Shown here piece after piece: positions 35,622 through 44,138 of a stretch of 64,000 nucleotides of DNA. The stretch lies in contig JAIXUD010000021.1 of assembly GCA_027483645.1 (NCBI GenBank), positions 474,428 through 538,427 of the forward strand, given 5' to 3'. Source of the DNA: Sphingobacteriales bacterium. GTDB lineage: Bacteria > Bacteroidota > Bacteroidia > Chitinophagales > CAIOSU01. The position numbers and the translations under genes were made by a program. Position 1 is the stretch's first letter. Each line of letters begins with the position of its first letter. A model generated the notes under the pieces. It had not been told where the DNA came from, did not search any database, and saw only the letters and a list, made by a program, of their open reading frames with translations.

Positions 35622-35801
35622 AGTGTATCGCTGAACACATTGGGCCAAACAGTAAGCCTGCTAGTAGGCAATGAGGCACAAAAAGTGGGACAACACCGCT
35701 ATGAGTTTGGTAGTGCACAATACGGTACAGGAGTTTACTTGGTGCGCTTGCTTATTGATGGCCAAGTAAGTACTCAAAAGTTGATTGTATCTGGTAATTA
35801 A
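35622..35801 (+). pseudogene. Remnant of a third T9SS sorting domain
   Basis: Without any start codon, the frame reads SVSLNTLGQTVSLLVGNEAQ, then KVGQHRYEFGSAQYGTG and VYLVRLLIDGQVSTQKLIVSGN before a TAA at 35799. It lines up residue by residue with the last 55 to 60 residues of the two genes upstream (MLGEVVANLVTNEQQ, GIYFIRLSVDG, QKLIFAGN). The rest of the gene has been lost and a terminator now lies directly in front of it. Confidence 0.8.
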
Positions 35802-35821
35802 GATATAGCTTTCGGAAAGCT

Positions 35822-35860
35822 AAGGCCTCGGTTCAGCAATGAATCGGGGCTTTTTATATT
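35822..35860 (+). terminator. Terminator after the sorting-domain remnant
   Basis: AAGGCCTCGGTTC and GAATCGGGGCTT pair with few mismatches around AGCAAT, followed by T residues. Confidence 0.6.
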
Positions 35861-35932
35861 TTGGCGAAAAGGCCAGAAATAACAACGATGACGTTGCTTG
35901 TAACATGCTAATACCTATTTAATGAAATGGCA

Positions 35933-36928
35933 CTATTCCCCCACCCGCATCCGACAGAAATAGCCGTAGTGGTCGGATAGGGGCACCCGCAGACCATTGG
36001 CTTCCTCCAGCACTTCCTCACGCAACATCACGTCTGCTTCTAGTATGTTGTAGTGCTGCTTACCAGTTTTATTGATGAAGATGTTATCAATGCGCTGTGG
36101 TGGGGATGAAGGAAAGTAGCCATTGTAATTGAGCTTGTTCATCGGGTTCCAGGTCACACAATCCTCCTCTTCATCGTATATCTCTTGGTAGGTATCCAAA
36201 TAGTTATGTTCCAGCATCACCTGGTGGTTAACTGCAGATACGTTTGGCCCGGCATTGAAATCACCCAATATGATGCGGATATCGGCATTAAAGGCATCGG
36301 TAGTATGCAAAGCCTGAATCAGTTGACGGTTGCGGATAGCGTTTGCCTTCGGCGATTCGGTATCGTACATACCACCGCCCACAGTCGTATGAACATTGGT
36401 AATGGCAATGCGCTTGCCATTGAATTGTATCACCATTGAAAGCAGGCCTTTATCGGCAATAGCTTTTTCGCTGATTACGTTGCGGCTAAACAGACTAAAA
36501 GACGACTCCAATATCGGGAGCTTGGAAAGGAAAAGCTCGCCATTATGCAGCCCCACCGGAAACTCATTTACCTTTTGGTAATAGAGAGCGTATGGGTAAA
36601 GGTCTTTCAATGCATCAACCAAATACAGCTTATCTTCGGTACGGTACAGCTCTTGAAAGCCAATAACATCCAAATCAAATGCGCGGATGTACTGGGGGAT
36701 TAGCTTGAGGCGCTTATCGCTAAAGGGGGTAGGCTCAAAAAACTTACGGCCCATAATATAGCCGTACAATATACCGGCATTGAAAGTGGCAACGGTAAAT
36801 ACAGGTTTACTCGGCATTGTTGCTACACCCTCTTCAACATAGTAAGTGGATACATATCTAGCACACCCTTGAAAAAAGAGCGAGGCGGCAACCAATAATA
36901 AGATGAGGAAAGCAAAACAAAACTTCAC
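35933..36928 (-). CDS. Lipoprotein of the endonuclease/exonuclease/phosphatase family
   Basis: The gene starts at a GTG (36928). The first 21 residues are a lipoprotein signal ending LFFQGC, so the mature 310-residue protein is probably attached to a membrane. The EEP fold motifs are present: FNAGILYGY, GFQELYR (metal Glu), ILGDFNAGP and LSDHYGYFC at the end. EEP enzymes cleave phosphodiesters in DNA, lipids or phosphoinositides; an exported lipoprotein form suggests a sphingomyelinase-like or extracellular nuclease role, not decidable here. A TATCTTTG element lies four bases before the start. Confidence 0.8.
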   Translation of the reverse strand: MKFCFAFLILLLVAASLFFQGCARYVSTYYVEEGVATMPSKPVFTVATFNAGILYGYIMGRKFFEPTPFSDKRLKLIPQYIRAFDLDVIGFQELYRTEDKLYLVDALKDLYPYALYYQKVNEFPVGLHNGELFLSKLPILESSFSLFSRNVISEKAIADKGLLSMVIQFNGKRIAITNVHTTVGGGMYDTESPKANAIRNRQLIQALHTTDAFNADIRIILGDFNAGPNVSAVNHQVMLEHNYLDTYQEIYDEEEDCVTWNPMNKLNYNGYFPSSPPQRIDNIFINKTGKQHYNILEADVMLREEVLEEANGLRVPLSDHYGYFCRMRVGE

Positions 36929-36932
36929 AATG

Positions 36933-36940
36933 CAAAGATA
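36933..36940 (-). promoter_or_regulatory. Near-leaderless -7 element of the EEP lipoprotein gene
   Basis: On the minus strand TATCTTTG matches TAnnTTTG exactly and ends four bases before the GTG start. No clear -33 TTG is seen. Confidence 0.4.
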
Positions 36941-36951
36941 AGCACTGCACT

Positions 36952-36981
36952 CTTGATACTCATTACTTGATACTTGATACT
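36952..36981. repeat. TTGATACT words
   Basis: CTTGATACTCATTACTTG followed by ATACTTGATACT lies between the EEP gene and xth. The same words precede sufC, sufE and the bacilliredoxin gene. Confidence 0.65.
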
Positions 36982-36987
36982 AATAAT

Positions 36988-37767
36988 CTACACCTCCAAC
37001 AGTATCCCCACTGGGCAATGGTCAGAGCCGATAACGTCGCTTTGTACAAAGGCATCTTTTACTTTTTCTTTCAATCCTTCCGTTACAAAGAAGTAATCGA
37101 TGCGCCAGCCCACATTCCTATCACGGGCGCGGAAACGCTGGTCCCAGTATGAGTATAGTCCTGGGGTTTCGGGTTGATATATGCGCAGTGTATCAATATA
37201 ACCGTGGTCAACCAGTTTATCTACCCAGGCACGCTCCAATGGCATAAAGCCGCTGGTATTTACATTCTCTTTAGGGCGGGCAAGGTCAATAGGCTTGTGA
37301 GCTGTATTTACGTCGCCACACACAATCACTTCTTTCCCTTTCGCACGCCAAGCTTGGGCATGGTCTAGAAAGGCATCATAAAAGTCCATCTTAAACTGCA
37401 ACCTATCCGGGCCTGAACCACCATTCGGGAAATAGATACCATAGATAACAAACGTTTCGAACTCAGCGCAGATGATACGGCCCTCATTATCAAACTCCTC
37501 GCGGGCACCAAAGCCCGTAGTTATGTTCAACGGCTTATGCTTGCTAAACAAAGCCACCCCGCTATAGCCCTTGCGCTCACCACAACTAAAAATGCACTCA
37601 TAACCCGGTATGGAAGTTATGTGGCTCGGTATCTGGTCCAAGTGTGCCTTGGTTTCTTGAAGGAACACTATGTCGGCTTGCTGGGCATCAAACCAATCCA
37701 TAAAACCTTTATTCTGCACGGCACGGATGCCGTTTACGTTCCACGATAGCAATTTCCAAATAGCCAT
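36988..37767 (-). CDS. xth: Exodeoxyribonuclease III / AP endonuclease
   Basis: This enzyme cuts DNA at abasic sites and degrades 3' ends during base excision repair. I chose ATG 37767 over an upstream TTG, giving 259 residues, the usual length. All metal and catalytic motifs are seen: LLSWNVNGIRA, FLQETKAH, the YFPNGG loop, VCGDVNTAHKPID and GSDHCPVGI. Confidence 0.95.
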   Translation of the reverse strand: MAIWKLLSWNVNGIRAVQNKGFMDWFDAQQADIVFLQETKAHLDQIPSHITSIPGYECIFSCGERKGYSGVALFSKHKPLNITTGFGAREEFDNEGRIICAEFETFVIYGIYFPNGGSGPDRLQFKMDFYDAFLDHAQAWRAKGKEVIVCGDVNTAHKPIDLARPKENVNTSGFMPLERAWVDKLVDHGYIDTLRIYQPETPGLYSYWDQRFRARDRNVGWRIDYFFVTEGLKEKVKDAFVQSDVIGSDHCPVGILLEV

Positions 37768-37828
37768 TGGTTGCAATTTAGTTAGCAGGGCGAATTTAGG
37801 GAATTTGTTTTGGTTATTGGTGGAATGG

Positions 37829-38479
37829 TTATGGGTTAATCGTTGCCTTTTCGTAAAGCCTTTCCAACACCAACCCCTGAGAACTCAAAGCATCATTTTT
37901 AAATTTATTGAGTAGCGTGATGACGGCAATAGCAGGAACATGGTCAAAATGGTATTCCTCCCAGTTTTTCTTATTAAGTTTCTTCGCATTTTTCTCATTG
38001 TACTGCACAGTCAAATTCATGCGATTGGCCAAATAGCTGGTATCAGCATCGTTCCAAACACTTAAGCCAAGCATCGTGTTTCTAGCATCAACAATGAGCT
38101 CCTTCACAAAGGTTCCATGCCCTTGGGTTAGCATTAATTGGTTCACATATTCATAGTCCTTTGCTTCCCGCTTTTCCAGTAATAATGCAAGGCTATCGGT
38201 ATAAGTTACTATATGGTCTGTCACTTTATTTATCGATAAGTAGGCATCAGCAAACTCATTCTTACTGCTATCACTCAATATCGGCGAGAACTTATCATGT
38301 AGGGATTCGTTGTCTTGCATGGTTCGGGTACTACGCACATGCAAACTATCGCTTACCAACTTAAACTGCTCCACAATAGGGTTTGAGGTAGCTACATGAT
38401 AAACGAAATATATCAACGTTACAGTAAACAACACGGCGATCCCTACTATAATACCGTTCTCTTTCCAAAAATTTCTCAT
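37829..38479 (-). CDS. Short GldM-like protein: one membrane helix plus GldM D1-like domain
   Basis: I chose ATG 38479 (MRNFWKENGIIVGIAVLF), preceded by a purine-rich GGAAAG site; 216 residues. One N-terminal membrane helix is followed by about 190 periplasmic residues. Residues 168-200, WEEYHFDHVPAIAVITLLNKFKNDALSSQGL in two parts, closely match WDKYYFDNVPLGAVIATITKFQNDVRVAESL of GldM at 13572. The GldM N-terminal motif RQKLINMMYL and domains D2-D4 are absent, and no GldL lies beside it. Function unknown; it could cap, compete with or anchor a GldM shaft. It is divergent from a sigma-54 type regulator. Confidence 0.65.
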   Translation of the reverse strand: MRNFWKENGIIVGIAVLFTVTLIYFVYHVATSNPIVEQFKLVSDSLHVRSTRTMQDNESLHDKFSPILSDSSKNEFADAYLSINKVTDHIVTYTDSLALLLEKREAKDYEYVNQLMLTQGHGTFVKELIVDARNTMLGLSVWNDADTSYLANRMNLTVQYNEKNAKKLNKKNWEEYHFDHVPAIAVITLLNKFKNDALSSQGLVLERLYEKATINP

Positions 38480-38548
38480 CTTTCCTTTTTCCTCAAATTT
38501 AACCCTTTTTCCACATCCCATTAAAACCAAATTAATATTGTACGAAAA

Positions 38549-38581
38549 TTTGGACAGCTGGTATTTATTCCCGTAAATTTG
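38549..38581 (+). promoter_or_regulatory. Promoter of the NtrC-type regulator
   Basis: TTTG at 38549-38552 and TAAATTTG at 38574-38581, both exact, are 21 bases apart. The ATG at 38604 follows after 22 bases. Confidence 0.65.
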
Positions 38582-38603
38582 AGTGTATTCAATAAAACAC
38601 ACT

Positions 38604-39965
38604 ATGCCACGGATTTTAATAGTTGACGACGAAAAGGCCATCCGCAAAACCATGCGGGAAATACTCGAATACGAGGGCTACACCATTGATGAAGCTGAAG
38701 ACGGCCAGCAAGGTGCCGACATGATTAAAGAGGGTGAGTACGATGCCATATTGCTCGACATTAAAATGCCGAAACTGGATGGCATGGAGGTGTTGAAACT
38801 GGCCATGGAGCACAGTAGCGATACGCCTATAATTATGATTAGCGGCCACGCCAATATTGAAACGGCGGTGGATGCGGTAAAGAAAGGCGCGTACGACTTC
38901 ATTAGCAAACCACCTGACCTGAACCGATTGCTGATAACCATCCGCAACGCCCTGGAAAAATCGAACTTGGTAACGGAAACGAAGGTGCTGAAACGCCGCG
39001 TGACCAAAACCCGCGAGATTGTCGGCGAATCGCCTAGCATCCGTAAGATTAAGGAAACCATTGACCGCGTGGCGCCTACTGATGCCCGTGTGCTAATAAC
39101 CGGCGAAAACGGTACTGGTAAAGAGCTGGTGGCCCGCTGGATACACGAACGCAGCCAACGCGCAGAACAACCACTAGTAGAGGTAAACTGTGCAGCCATC
39201 CCTACCGACCTGATTGAGAGTGAGCTGTTCGGGCACGAGAAAGGTGCCTTTACCTCGGCCATTAAGCAGCGCATCGGTAAGTTTGAGGCTGCCAACGGCG
39301 GTACCCTGTTTATGGATGAGATTGGCGACATGAGCCTATCAGCCCAAGCAAAAGTGTTGCGTGCCTTGCAAGAGAACCGCATTACCCGTGTAGGCGGCGA
39401 TAAGGACATATCTGTAAATGTGCGTATAGTAGCGGCTACCAACAAAGACCTGATTAAGGAAATTGAGGCTGGCAACTTCCGTATGGACTTGTACCACCGC
39501 TTAAGTGTTATCTTAATTCACGTGCCTTCATTGAACGAGCGTAAGGACGACATTCCACTACTGGCGGAGAAGTTTGTAAAGGAGATTTGCGAGGACTACG
39601 GTATCAACCGCAAGGTGATTACGCCTAAGGCCATTGCGGAGCTTCAAAACATCCACTGGACGGGCAACATACGCGAGCTGCACAACATACTGGAGCGCTT
39701 GGTAATATTGACGCTGGATAGCAAGATAACCGAGGAGGAAGTAACCCAGTTTGTACCAAACGTAAACCCTTCCTTCAACCCTACTGACTACTTTGAGCAG
39801 TTTACCAAGTTCCAAGATTTTAAGGACCACATGGAGAAGCTGTTTATCGAGCACAAGTTGAAGAAGAATAACTGGAACGTTTCTAAATCAGCAGAAGAGA
39901 TTGATATACAGCGCAGCCACTTGTACAACAAGATTGAGAAGTACGATTTGAAGCGAGTGAATTGA
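38604..39965 (+). CDS. Sigma-54 dependent response regulator (NtrC family)
   Basis: I chose ATG 38604 (MPRILIVDDEKAIRK), 453 residues. The receiver domain has Asp52 (LLDIKMPKLDG) as phosphorylation site. The AAA+ domain has Walker A GENGTGKE, ESELFGHEKGAFTSAIKQRIGKFE and DEIGDMSLSAQAKVLRALQE. The sigma-54 contact loop reads GAFTSA in place of the canonical GAFTGA. The C-terminal helix-turn-helix is NWNVSKSAEEIDIQRSHLYNKI. No histidine kinase is adjacent. A possible target is the sigma-54-like promoter at 3244. Stand-alone gene with its own promoter and terminator. Confidence 0.93.
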   Translation: MPRILIVDDEKAIRKTMREILEYEGYTIDEAEDGQQGADMIKEGEYDAILLDIKMPKLDGMEVLKLAMEHSSDTPIIMISGHANIETAVDAVKKGAYDFISKPPDLNRLLITIRNALEKSNLVTETKVLKRRVTKTREIVGESPSIRKIKETIDRVAPTDARVLITGENGTGKELVARWIHERSQRAEQPLVEVNCAAIPTDLIESELFGHEKGAFTSAIKQRIGKFEAANGGTLFMDEIGDMSLSAQAKVLRALQENRITRVGGDKDISVNVRIVAATNKDLIKEIEAGNFRMDLYHRLSVILIHVPSLNERKDDIPLLAEKFVKEICEDYGINRKVITPKAIAELQNIHWTGNIRELHNILERLVILTLDSKITEEEVTQFVPNVNPSFNPTDYFEQFTKFQDFKDHMEKLFIEHKLKKNNWNVSKSAEEIDIQRSHLYNKIEKYDLKRVN

Positions 39966-40043
39966 TTTTTTGAGGAAATAGGAAGTAGGAATTAGGAATT
40001 AGTAACTAGGTTCTATTAACTCAATCATCTGCCATTAATATAG

Positions 40044-40078
40044 CAACGGCCCCGAAGTTTTCGGGGCCGTTGTTGTTT
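40044..40078 (+). terminator. Terminator of the NtrC-type regulator
   Basis: CAACGGCCCCGAA and TTCGGGGCCGTTG pair perfectly around GTT, followed by TTGTTT. A near-identical stem lies at 40317-40349 in the opposite sense. Confidence 0.85.
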
Positions 40079-40130
40079 AATGTAATGTGTGCGATGATCG
40101 GTCAATCAATTACTTGCAAATCTAGCAACG

Positions 40131-40252
40131 TGTCATGGTGAGCGGAGCCGAACCATCCGCAACACGGTTACGAAACACGGTCACTTACCACCTATAAAAA
40201 AGGAGATATGCCACCTACATTATGGATGGTTCGACTCCGCTCACCATGACAC
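40131..40252. repeat. Palindromic intergenic element, copy 2
   Basis: Arms TGTCATGGTGAGCGGAGCCG (40131) and its inverse ending GCTCACCATGACA (40251) are matched over nearly 30 bases around about 65 bases of interior. The interior, read in reverse, repeats that of copy 1 at 128-252: ATAATGTAGGTGGC and GTGACCGTGTTTCG..ACCGTGTTG. Confidence 0.8.
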
Positions 40253-40316
40253 CGAAAAAGCTTCATCGGTTTCTTGTCAACACTCCCCGCTGCCCTAGGA
40301 CCTTCATACTACCAAA

Positions 40317-40349
40317 CAACAACGGCCCCGAAAATTCGGAGCCGTTGTA
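40317..40349 (-). terminator. Terminator of ahcY
   Basis: On the minus strand ACAACGGCTCCGAA and TTCGGGGCCGTTGT pair around TT, followed by TGTTTGG. It is an inverted near copy of the terminator at 40044. Confidence 0.75.
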
Positions 40350-40401
40350 TATTAATCACATCGTACTTTGTACATTGTACCTCGTACATCATAACAATCT
40401 A

Positions 40402-41712
40402 CTAGTACCTGTAGTACTCAGGCTTGTAAGGACCTTCGACCGGTACACCGATGTAATCGGCTTGGTCGTTGCGAAGGGTTTCCAGCTCCACGCCAATTTT
40501 GGCAAGGTGCAAGCGAGCAACCATTTCGTCAAGGTGCTTCGGCAATACAAACACATCGTTGCCGTAGGCTTCGCTGTTCTGCCAAAGCTCCAATTGGGCC
40601 AAAGTTTGGTTGGTAAACGAGTTACTCATTACAAACGATGGGTGGCCAGTACCACAACCCAAGTTCACCAAGCGGCCTTCGGCTAACAACAAGATGTCGT
40701 TGCCATCAATGGTATACTTGTCAACCTGTGGTTTGATGTTGATTTTGCTCGCGCCGTGGTTTTTGTTCAACCAAGCAACGTCTATCTCATTATCAAAGTG
40801 GCCAATATTACAAACAATAGCCTTGTCTTTCATTGATTTAAAGTGCTCGGCAGTTATGATGTCTTTGTTACCAGTAGCAGTAACAACGATATCGGCTTGT
40901 TTTACGGCTTTAGCCATCGGCTGTACTGCGAAACCGTCCATAGCAGCTTGAAGCGCGCAAATTGGGTCAATTTCGGTAACAATAACACGGGCACCAGCAC
41001 CACGCAAAGAGGCGGCAGAACCTTTGCCTACGTCGCCATAACCGGCAACCACGGCTACTTTACCAGCCATCATTACGTCGGTAGCACGGCGGATAGAATC
41101 CACTAAAGATTCTTTGCAACCGTACTTGTTATCGAACTTAGATTTGGTAACCGAATCGTTGATGTTGATAGCAGGCATTGGCAAAGTGCCTTTCTTCACA
41201 CGCTCGTATAAGCGGTGTACGCCAGTAGTAGTTTCTTCGCTAATACCGCGGATGCCTTTTACCAATTCAGGGTAACGGTCAAGCACCATGTTGGTCAAGT
41301 CGCCACCGTCATCCAAAATCATATTCAAAGGTTGGCCCTCTTCGCCGAAGAACAACGTTTGCTCAATACACCAGTCAAACTCTTCCTCGTTCATGCCTTT
41401 CCAAGCATAAACAGCAACGCCAGCAGCAGCAATAGCGGCAGCGGCGTGGTCTTGAGTTGAGAAAATGTTGCAGCTACTCCAGGTAACTTCTGCGCCCAAC
41501 TCAACCAAGGTTTCGATAAGCACGGCAGTTTGAATAGTCATGTGCAAGCAACCAGCAATACGCGCGCCTTTTAGGGGCTTGTCTTTGCCATATTTCTCGC
41601 GCAATGCCATCAAGCCTGGCATTTCAGCTTCAGCCAATTCAATTTCCTTACGGCCCCATTCGGCTAGGGAAATATCTTTCACCTTGTACTTCAATTTTGT
41701 AGTTTCCAACAC
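40402..41712 (-). CDS. ahcY: S-adenosylhomocysteine hydrolase
   Basis: The enzyme splits S-adenosylhomocysteine into adenosine and homocysteine, completing the methyl cycle. The 436-residue protein starts at GTG 41712 and has full length. [24 protein letters not shown], the NAD-binding loop [12 protein letters not shown] and the C-terminal KPEYYRY are family hallmarks. It has its own promoter and terminator. No SAH or SAM riboswitch is seen in the short leader. Confidence 0.97.
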   Translation of the reverse strand: MLETTKLKYKVKDISLAEWGRKEIELAEAEMPGLMALREKYGKDKPLKGARIAGCLHMTIQTAVLIETLVELGAEVTWSSCNIFSTQDHAAAAIAAAGVAVYAWKGMNEEEFDWCIEQTLFFGEEGQPLNMILDDGGDLTNMVLDRYPELVKGIRGISEETTTGVHRLYERVKKGTLPMPAININDSVTKSKFDNKYGCKESLVDSIRRATDVMMAGKVAVVAGYGDVGKGSAASLRGAGARVIVTEIDPICALQAAMDGFAVQPMAKAVKQADIVVTATGNKDIITAEHFKSMKDKAIVCNIGHFDNEIDVAWLNKNHGASKINIKPQVDKYTIDGNDILLLAEGRLVNLGCGTGHPSFVMSNSFTNQTLAQLELWQNSEAYGNDVFVLPKHLDEMVARLHLAKIGVELETLRNDQADYIGVPVEGPYKPEYYRY

Positions 41713-41743
41713 GGTTATAGGATTTAGTTCTTGTAATAGAATG

Positions 41744-41774
41744 CAAAGTTACCTAATCTACCTCTGTAAAGCAA
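41744..41774 (-). promoter_or_regulatory. Promoter of ahcY
   Basis: On the minus strand TTG (41774-41772), 20 bases, then TAACTTTG (41751-41744), an exact TAnnTTTG match. Confidence 0.6.
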
Positions 41775-41964
41775 CCCCTATTTAGTAATTAGACATGAAG
41801 GAATTGAGAATTATTGGTAGGTACTGGCCAGTAAGTTGGTTATGTTTAATAGCGTATTGTAAAACTACCCAATCATGGTAATTGTTCTGAGCGCAATAAA
41901 AAAATTGAACTAGGTGTACCTATCCGTTAGCTACCGAATATAACGGTTCCCCTATCCGAGATAA

Positions 41965-43161
41965 TCATTTTCCTAAAACCACGGGGCTCAACTTTGCCAA
42001 CTCGCAATTGTAGGGTGCTGCATCCTGAGATACATTCTTAAAACCATTGGGTGCATCCACCATAGCAAAGCTGCTATTGGTATTGTTTCGAACACAAATA
42101 CCCAAATCTGCTGGCAACTTGCCATTTACCGCTACACTTGGGTCAACATAACCATCGTAAACAATACTAGGCACGCTAAAAGCCGATTTCCATGCGATCA
42201 ACTTACCCATATCATTCTGTATAGAAGGCAAGCCAAAGCTGCGCTTATAATCATTATTGTACACCTGTACTGCCCTCGTATATGGGTTGAAAAGACTATC
42301 CTGTATGCCTTTATCAACGGTAATATAACACACTATACCTGTACCTATAGTGCGGTTGTAATGGATTTTATTATCAAATATTTCCACATGTGGGGTAGCA
42401 AGCACCAGTACGCCAGTACCAGGCGGCACCGTACCTACAATGTTGCCCTCTGGCGCGAAATTCCTACGGTTGTTGTGGTGTATATTGTTATTGTATACGC
42501 GCACATAACCACCATTCTTTTGCACGAGGCCGGGCATATCAAATACTAGCACGCCTCCGGTGTTATCAGTAGCTTCGTTTTCGTACACATCGGCATACAG
42601 GGTATTCTCAATCTCGATGCCAGCCACATTCTGGTACACAAAGTTGTTTCGCACTATCACGTGTCGGCTTTGGCCTACATAGATACCTGCATCGCTAGCC
42701 CCTATCGATTCGCATTTTTCAATCAATACATTATCGCAGTTCACAGGGTAAAAGCCATAGGCCCCATTGCTGGCGTGTGGGCCGCGGGTCCATTCGGTGC
42801 GCACATCCCTAAACACCAGGCCTTTAACTTCTTGTACTTTAATGGCATCACCCTTGGCATCCCAAATGGTTAAGCCCTCAATAGTAATGTTGCTACTGTT
42901 ATTAACCTTGATACCTTCTGCGCCTTCGGTTTGCCCATCGAATGAAAGGAAAGTCTTGTCTTTACCTGCCCCTTTAATGGTAACGCCGTTTTTACCTTCC
43001 ATGGATAGGCTGCCGCTGAATTTGTAGTACCCTTCGGGTATTTCGATTACTGCGTTATCTTCTGCCAGAATGAGGCGCTCTTGAAGGTCTTTTTCAATGT
43101 TTTTCCAATCGTAGCAACTTGCGGTAAAGATGACCGCGGCAAAGAGGAGGAGGTAGCGCAT
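41965..43161 (-). CDS. Lipoprotein with right-handed parallel beta-helix
   Basis: The first 16 residues are a lipoprotein signal ending FTASC. The mature protein of about 380 residues is nearly all parallel beta-helix: repeats of about 22 residues such as NSSNITIEGLTIWDAKGDAI and CESIGASDAGIYVGQSRHVI, with N and V/I ladders. Such folds usually bind or cleave polysaccharides; no catalytic pattern stands out, so lyase activity is only possible. It is a stand-alone gene. Confidence 0.75.
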   Translation of the reverse strand: MRYLLLFAAVIFTASCYDWKNIEKDLQERLILAEDNAVIEIPEGYYKFSGSLSMEGKNGVTIKGAGKDKTFLSFDGQTEGAEGIKVNNSSNITIEGLTIWDAKGDAIKVQEVKGLVFRDVRTEWTRGPHASNGAYGFYPVNCDNVLIEKCESIGASDAGIYVGQSRHVIVRNNFVYQNVAGIEIENTLYADVYENEATDNTGGVLVFDMPGLVQKNGGYVRVYNNNIHHNNRRNFAPEGNIVGTVPPGTGVLVLATPHVEIFDNKIHYNRTIGTGIVCYITVDKGIQDSLFNPYTRAVQVYNNDYKRSFGLPSIQNDMGKLIAWKSAFSVPSIVYDGYVDPSVAVNGKLPADLGICVRNNTNSSFAMVDAPNGFKNVSQDAAPYNCELAKLSPVVLGK

Positions 43162-43302
43162 AGGTGTAATTAGTTGGTTGGGTGCTGTAGCCTCTAAGAT
43201 ATGGAATATAGATTAAGAAAGTGGTATGGAAGAGGTAGTAAGTAATAGCTAAAGCGACATAATTTCAAACTTAATCTTAAAACAAATGGACGGATGCTTT
43301 AT

Positions 43303-43395
43303 CAACCACTAAGAACACAAAGTTTTAAAACACGAAGGTCACAAAGCATTTCTTAGCGTTCTTAATGCTTTTTCTTAGTGTCCTTTGTGGTTAAA
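43303..43395. repeat. CACTAAG/CACAAAG hairpin
   Basis: CAACCACTAAGAACACAAAG is mirrored by CTTAGTGTCCTTTGTGGTTA, with a second inner pair (CACGAAGGTCACAAAG against CTTAGCGTTC). It occupies most of a 305-base spacer. Confidence 0.7.
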
Positions 43396-43466
43396 CTGCA
43401 TTACTGTTTTAAGTGCGATAGCCAACTGCAATATTGGATACCCTACACAAATAATTTTAAGACACT

Positions 43467-43874
43467 TCACACCGTGCGTTTAATCATAAACCCATTCTCC
43501 ACCTTATCAAAACCCACCTTCGGGTAATACTCCGTAGCTCCTGGCGCCGATAGCAATAAAAGCATGGTTCGCTCCCCTATTGCCTCGCGGGTAAGCTCAA
43601 TCAACCGCTTCCCGATACCGAGTTTCTGGTAGTCTTCTTTTACAGCTAGGTCACTAAGGTAACAGCAATAACAAAAATCGGTAAGCGAGCGGGCCACGCC
43701 TACCAGTTGGTCGCCATCCCAAGCGCTGATGACCAGGTTGCTGTGGTGGTACATTTCGGTAATACGGTCCGCGTCGTGCACGGGGCGGTTGAGGTTCGCG
43801 CTCTTGTATACTTCAATCACATCAGCAGTGTGCAGCGGTTTATTGGTTCGGTAAATGATAAAAGGGTTCTTCAT
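43467..43874 (-). CDS. GNAT family N-acetyltransferase
   Basis: The 135-residue single-domain GNAT has LSDLAVKEDYQKLGIGKRLIELT as acetyl-CoA binding motif and ends with YPKVGFDKVENGFMIKR, typical of small-molecule or peptide N-acetyltransferases. The substrate cannot be told. It is isolated. Confidence 0.82.
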   Translation of the reverse strand: MKNPFIIYRTNKPLHTADVIEVYKSANLNRPVHDADRITEMYHHSNLVISAWDGDQLVGVARSLTDFCYCCYLSDLAVKEDYQKLGIGKRLIELTREAIGERTMLLLLSAPGATEYYPKVGFDKVENGFMIKRTV

Positions 43875-44107
43875 AGCAATATTGAAATTACCTTTTTAAG
43901 CAGAAATAAGTTGAGCAAAAATCACAATCAAACCTACGAAAACGACAATTCACCCTGATAAAATTACTACAGATGCCTTTGCTATTTATTACTTCAGGTA
44001 GGCTTTGCATTTTTAAGATAGCAGCGATTAGTTGTATTCGGGCACTAGTTCCACCTTTCGAGGATAGAACTGGTGCCTTTTTTATCTCCCATAGCAGATT
44101 TTTGTGT

Positions 44108-44115
44108 TAGTTTTG
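44108..44115 (+). promoter_or_regulatory. -7 element of the LytTR regulator
   Basis: TAGTTTTG, an exact TAnnTTTG, lies 23 bases before the ATG at 44139. No convincing -33 element. Confidence 0.35.
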
Positions 44116-44138
44116 AAACATCAACCGCAACAGTAGCT

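Noticed and set aside
38678..39475. A 265-residue open frame antisense to the NtrC-type regulator
   Set aside because: It is fully overlapped by a gene with clear domains; Ser/Arg-rich content is typical of an antisense shadow.
40222..40686. A 154-residue open frame on the plus strand
   Set aside because: It begins inside the palindromic element and continues antisense into the 3' end of ahcY.
41713..41964. A SAM or SAH riboswitch before ahcY
   Set aside because: The leader between the predicted transcription start and the GTG is only about 25 bases and I see no conserved riboswitch fold in it.
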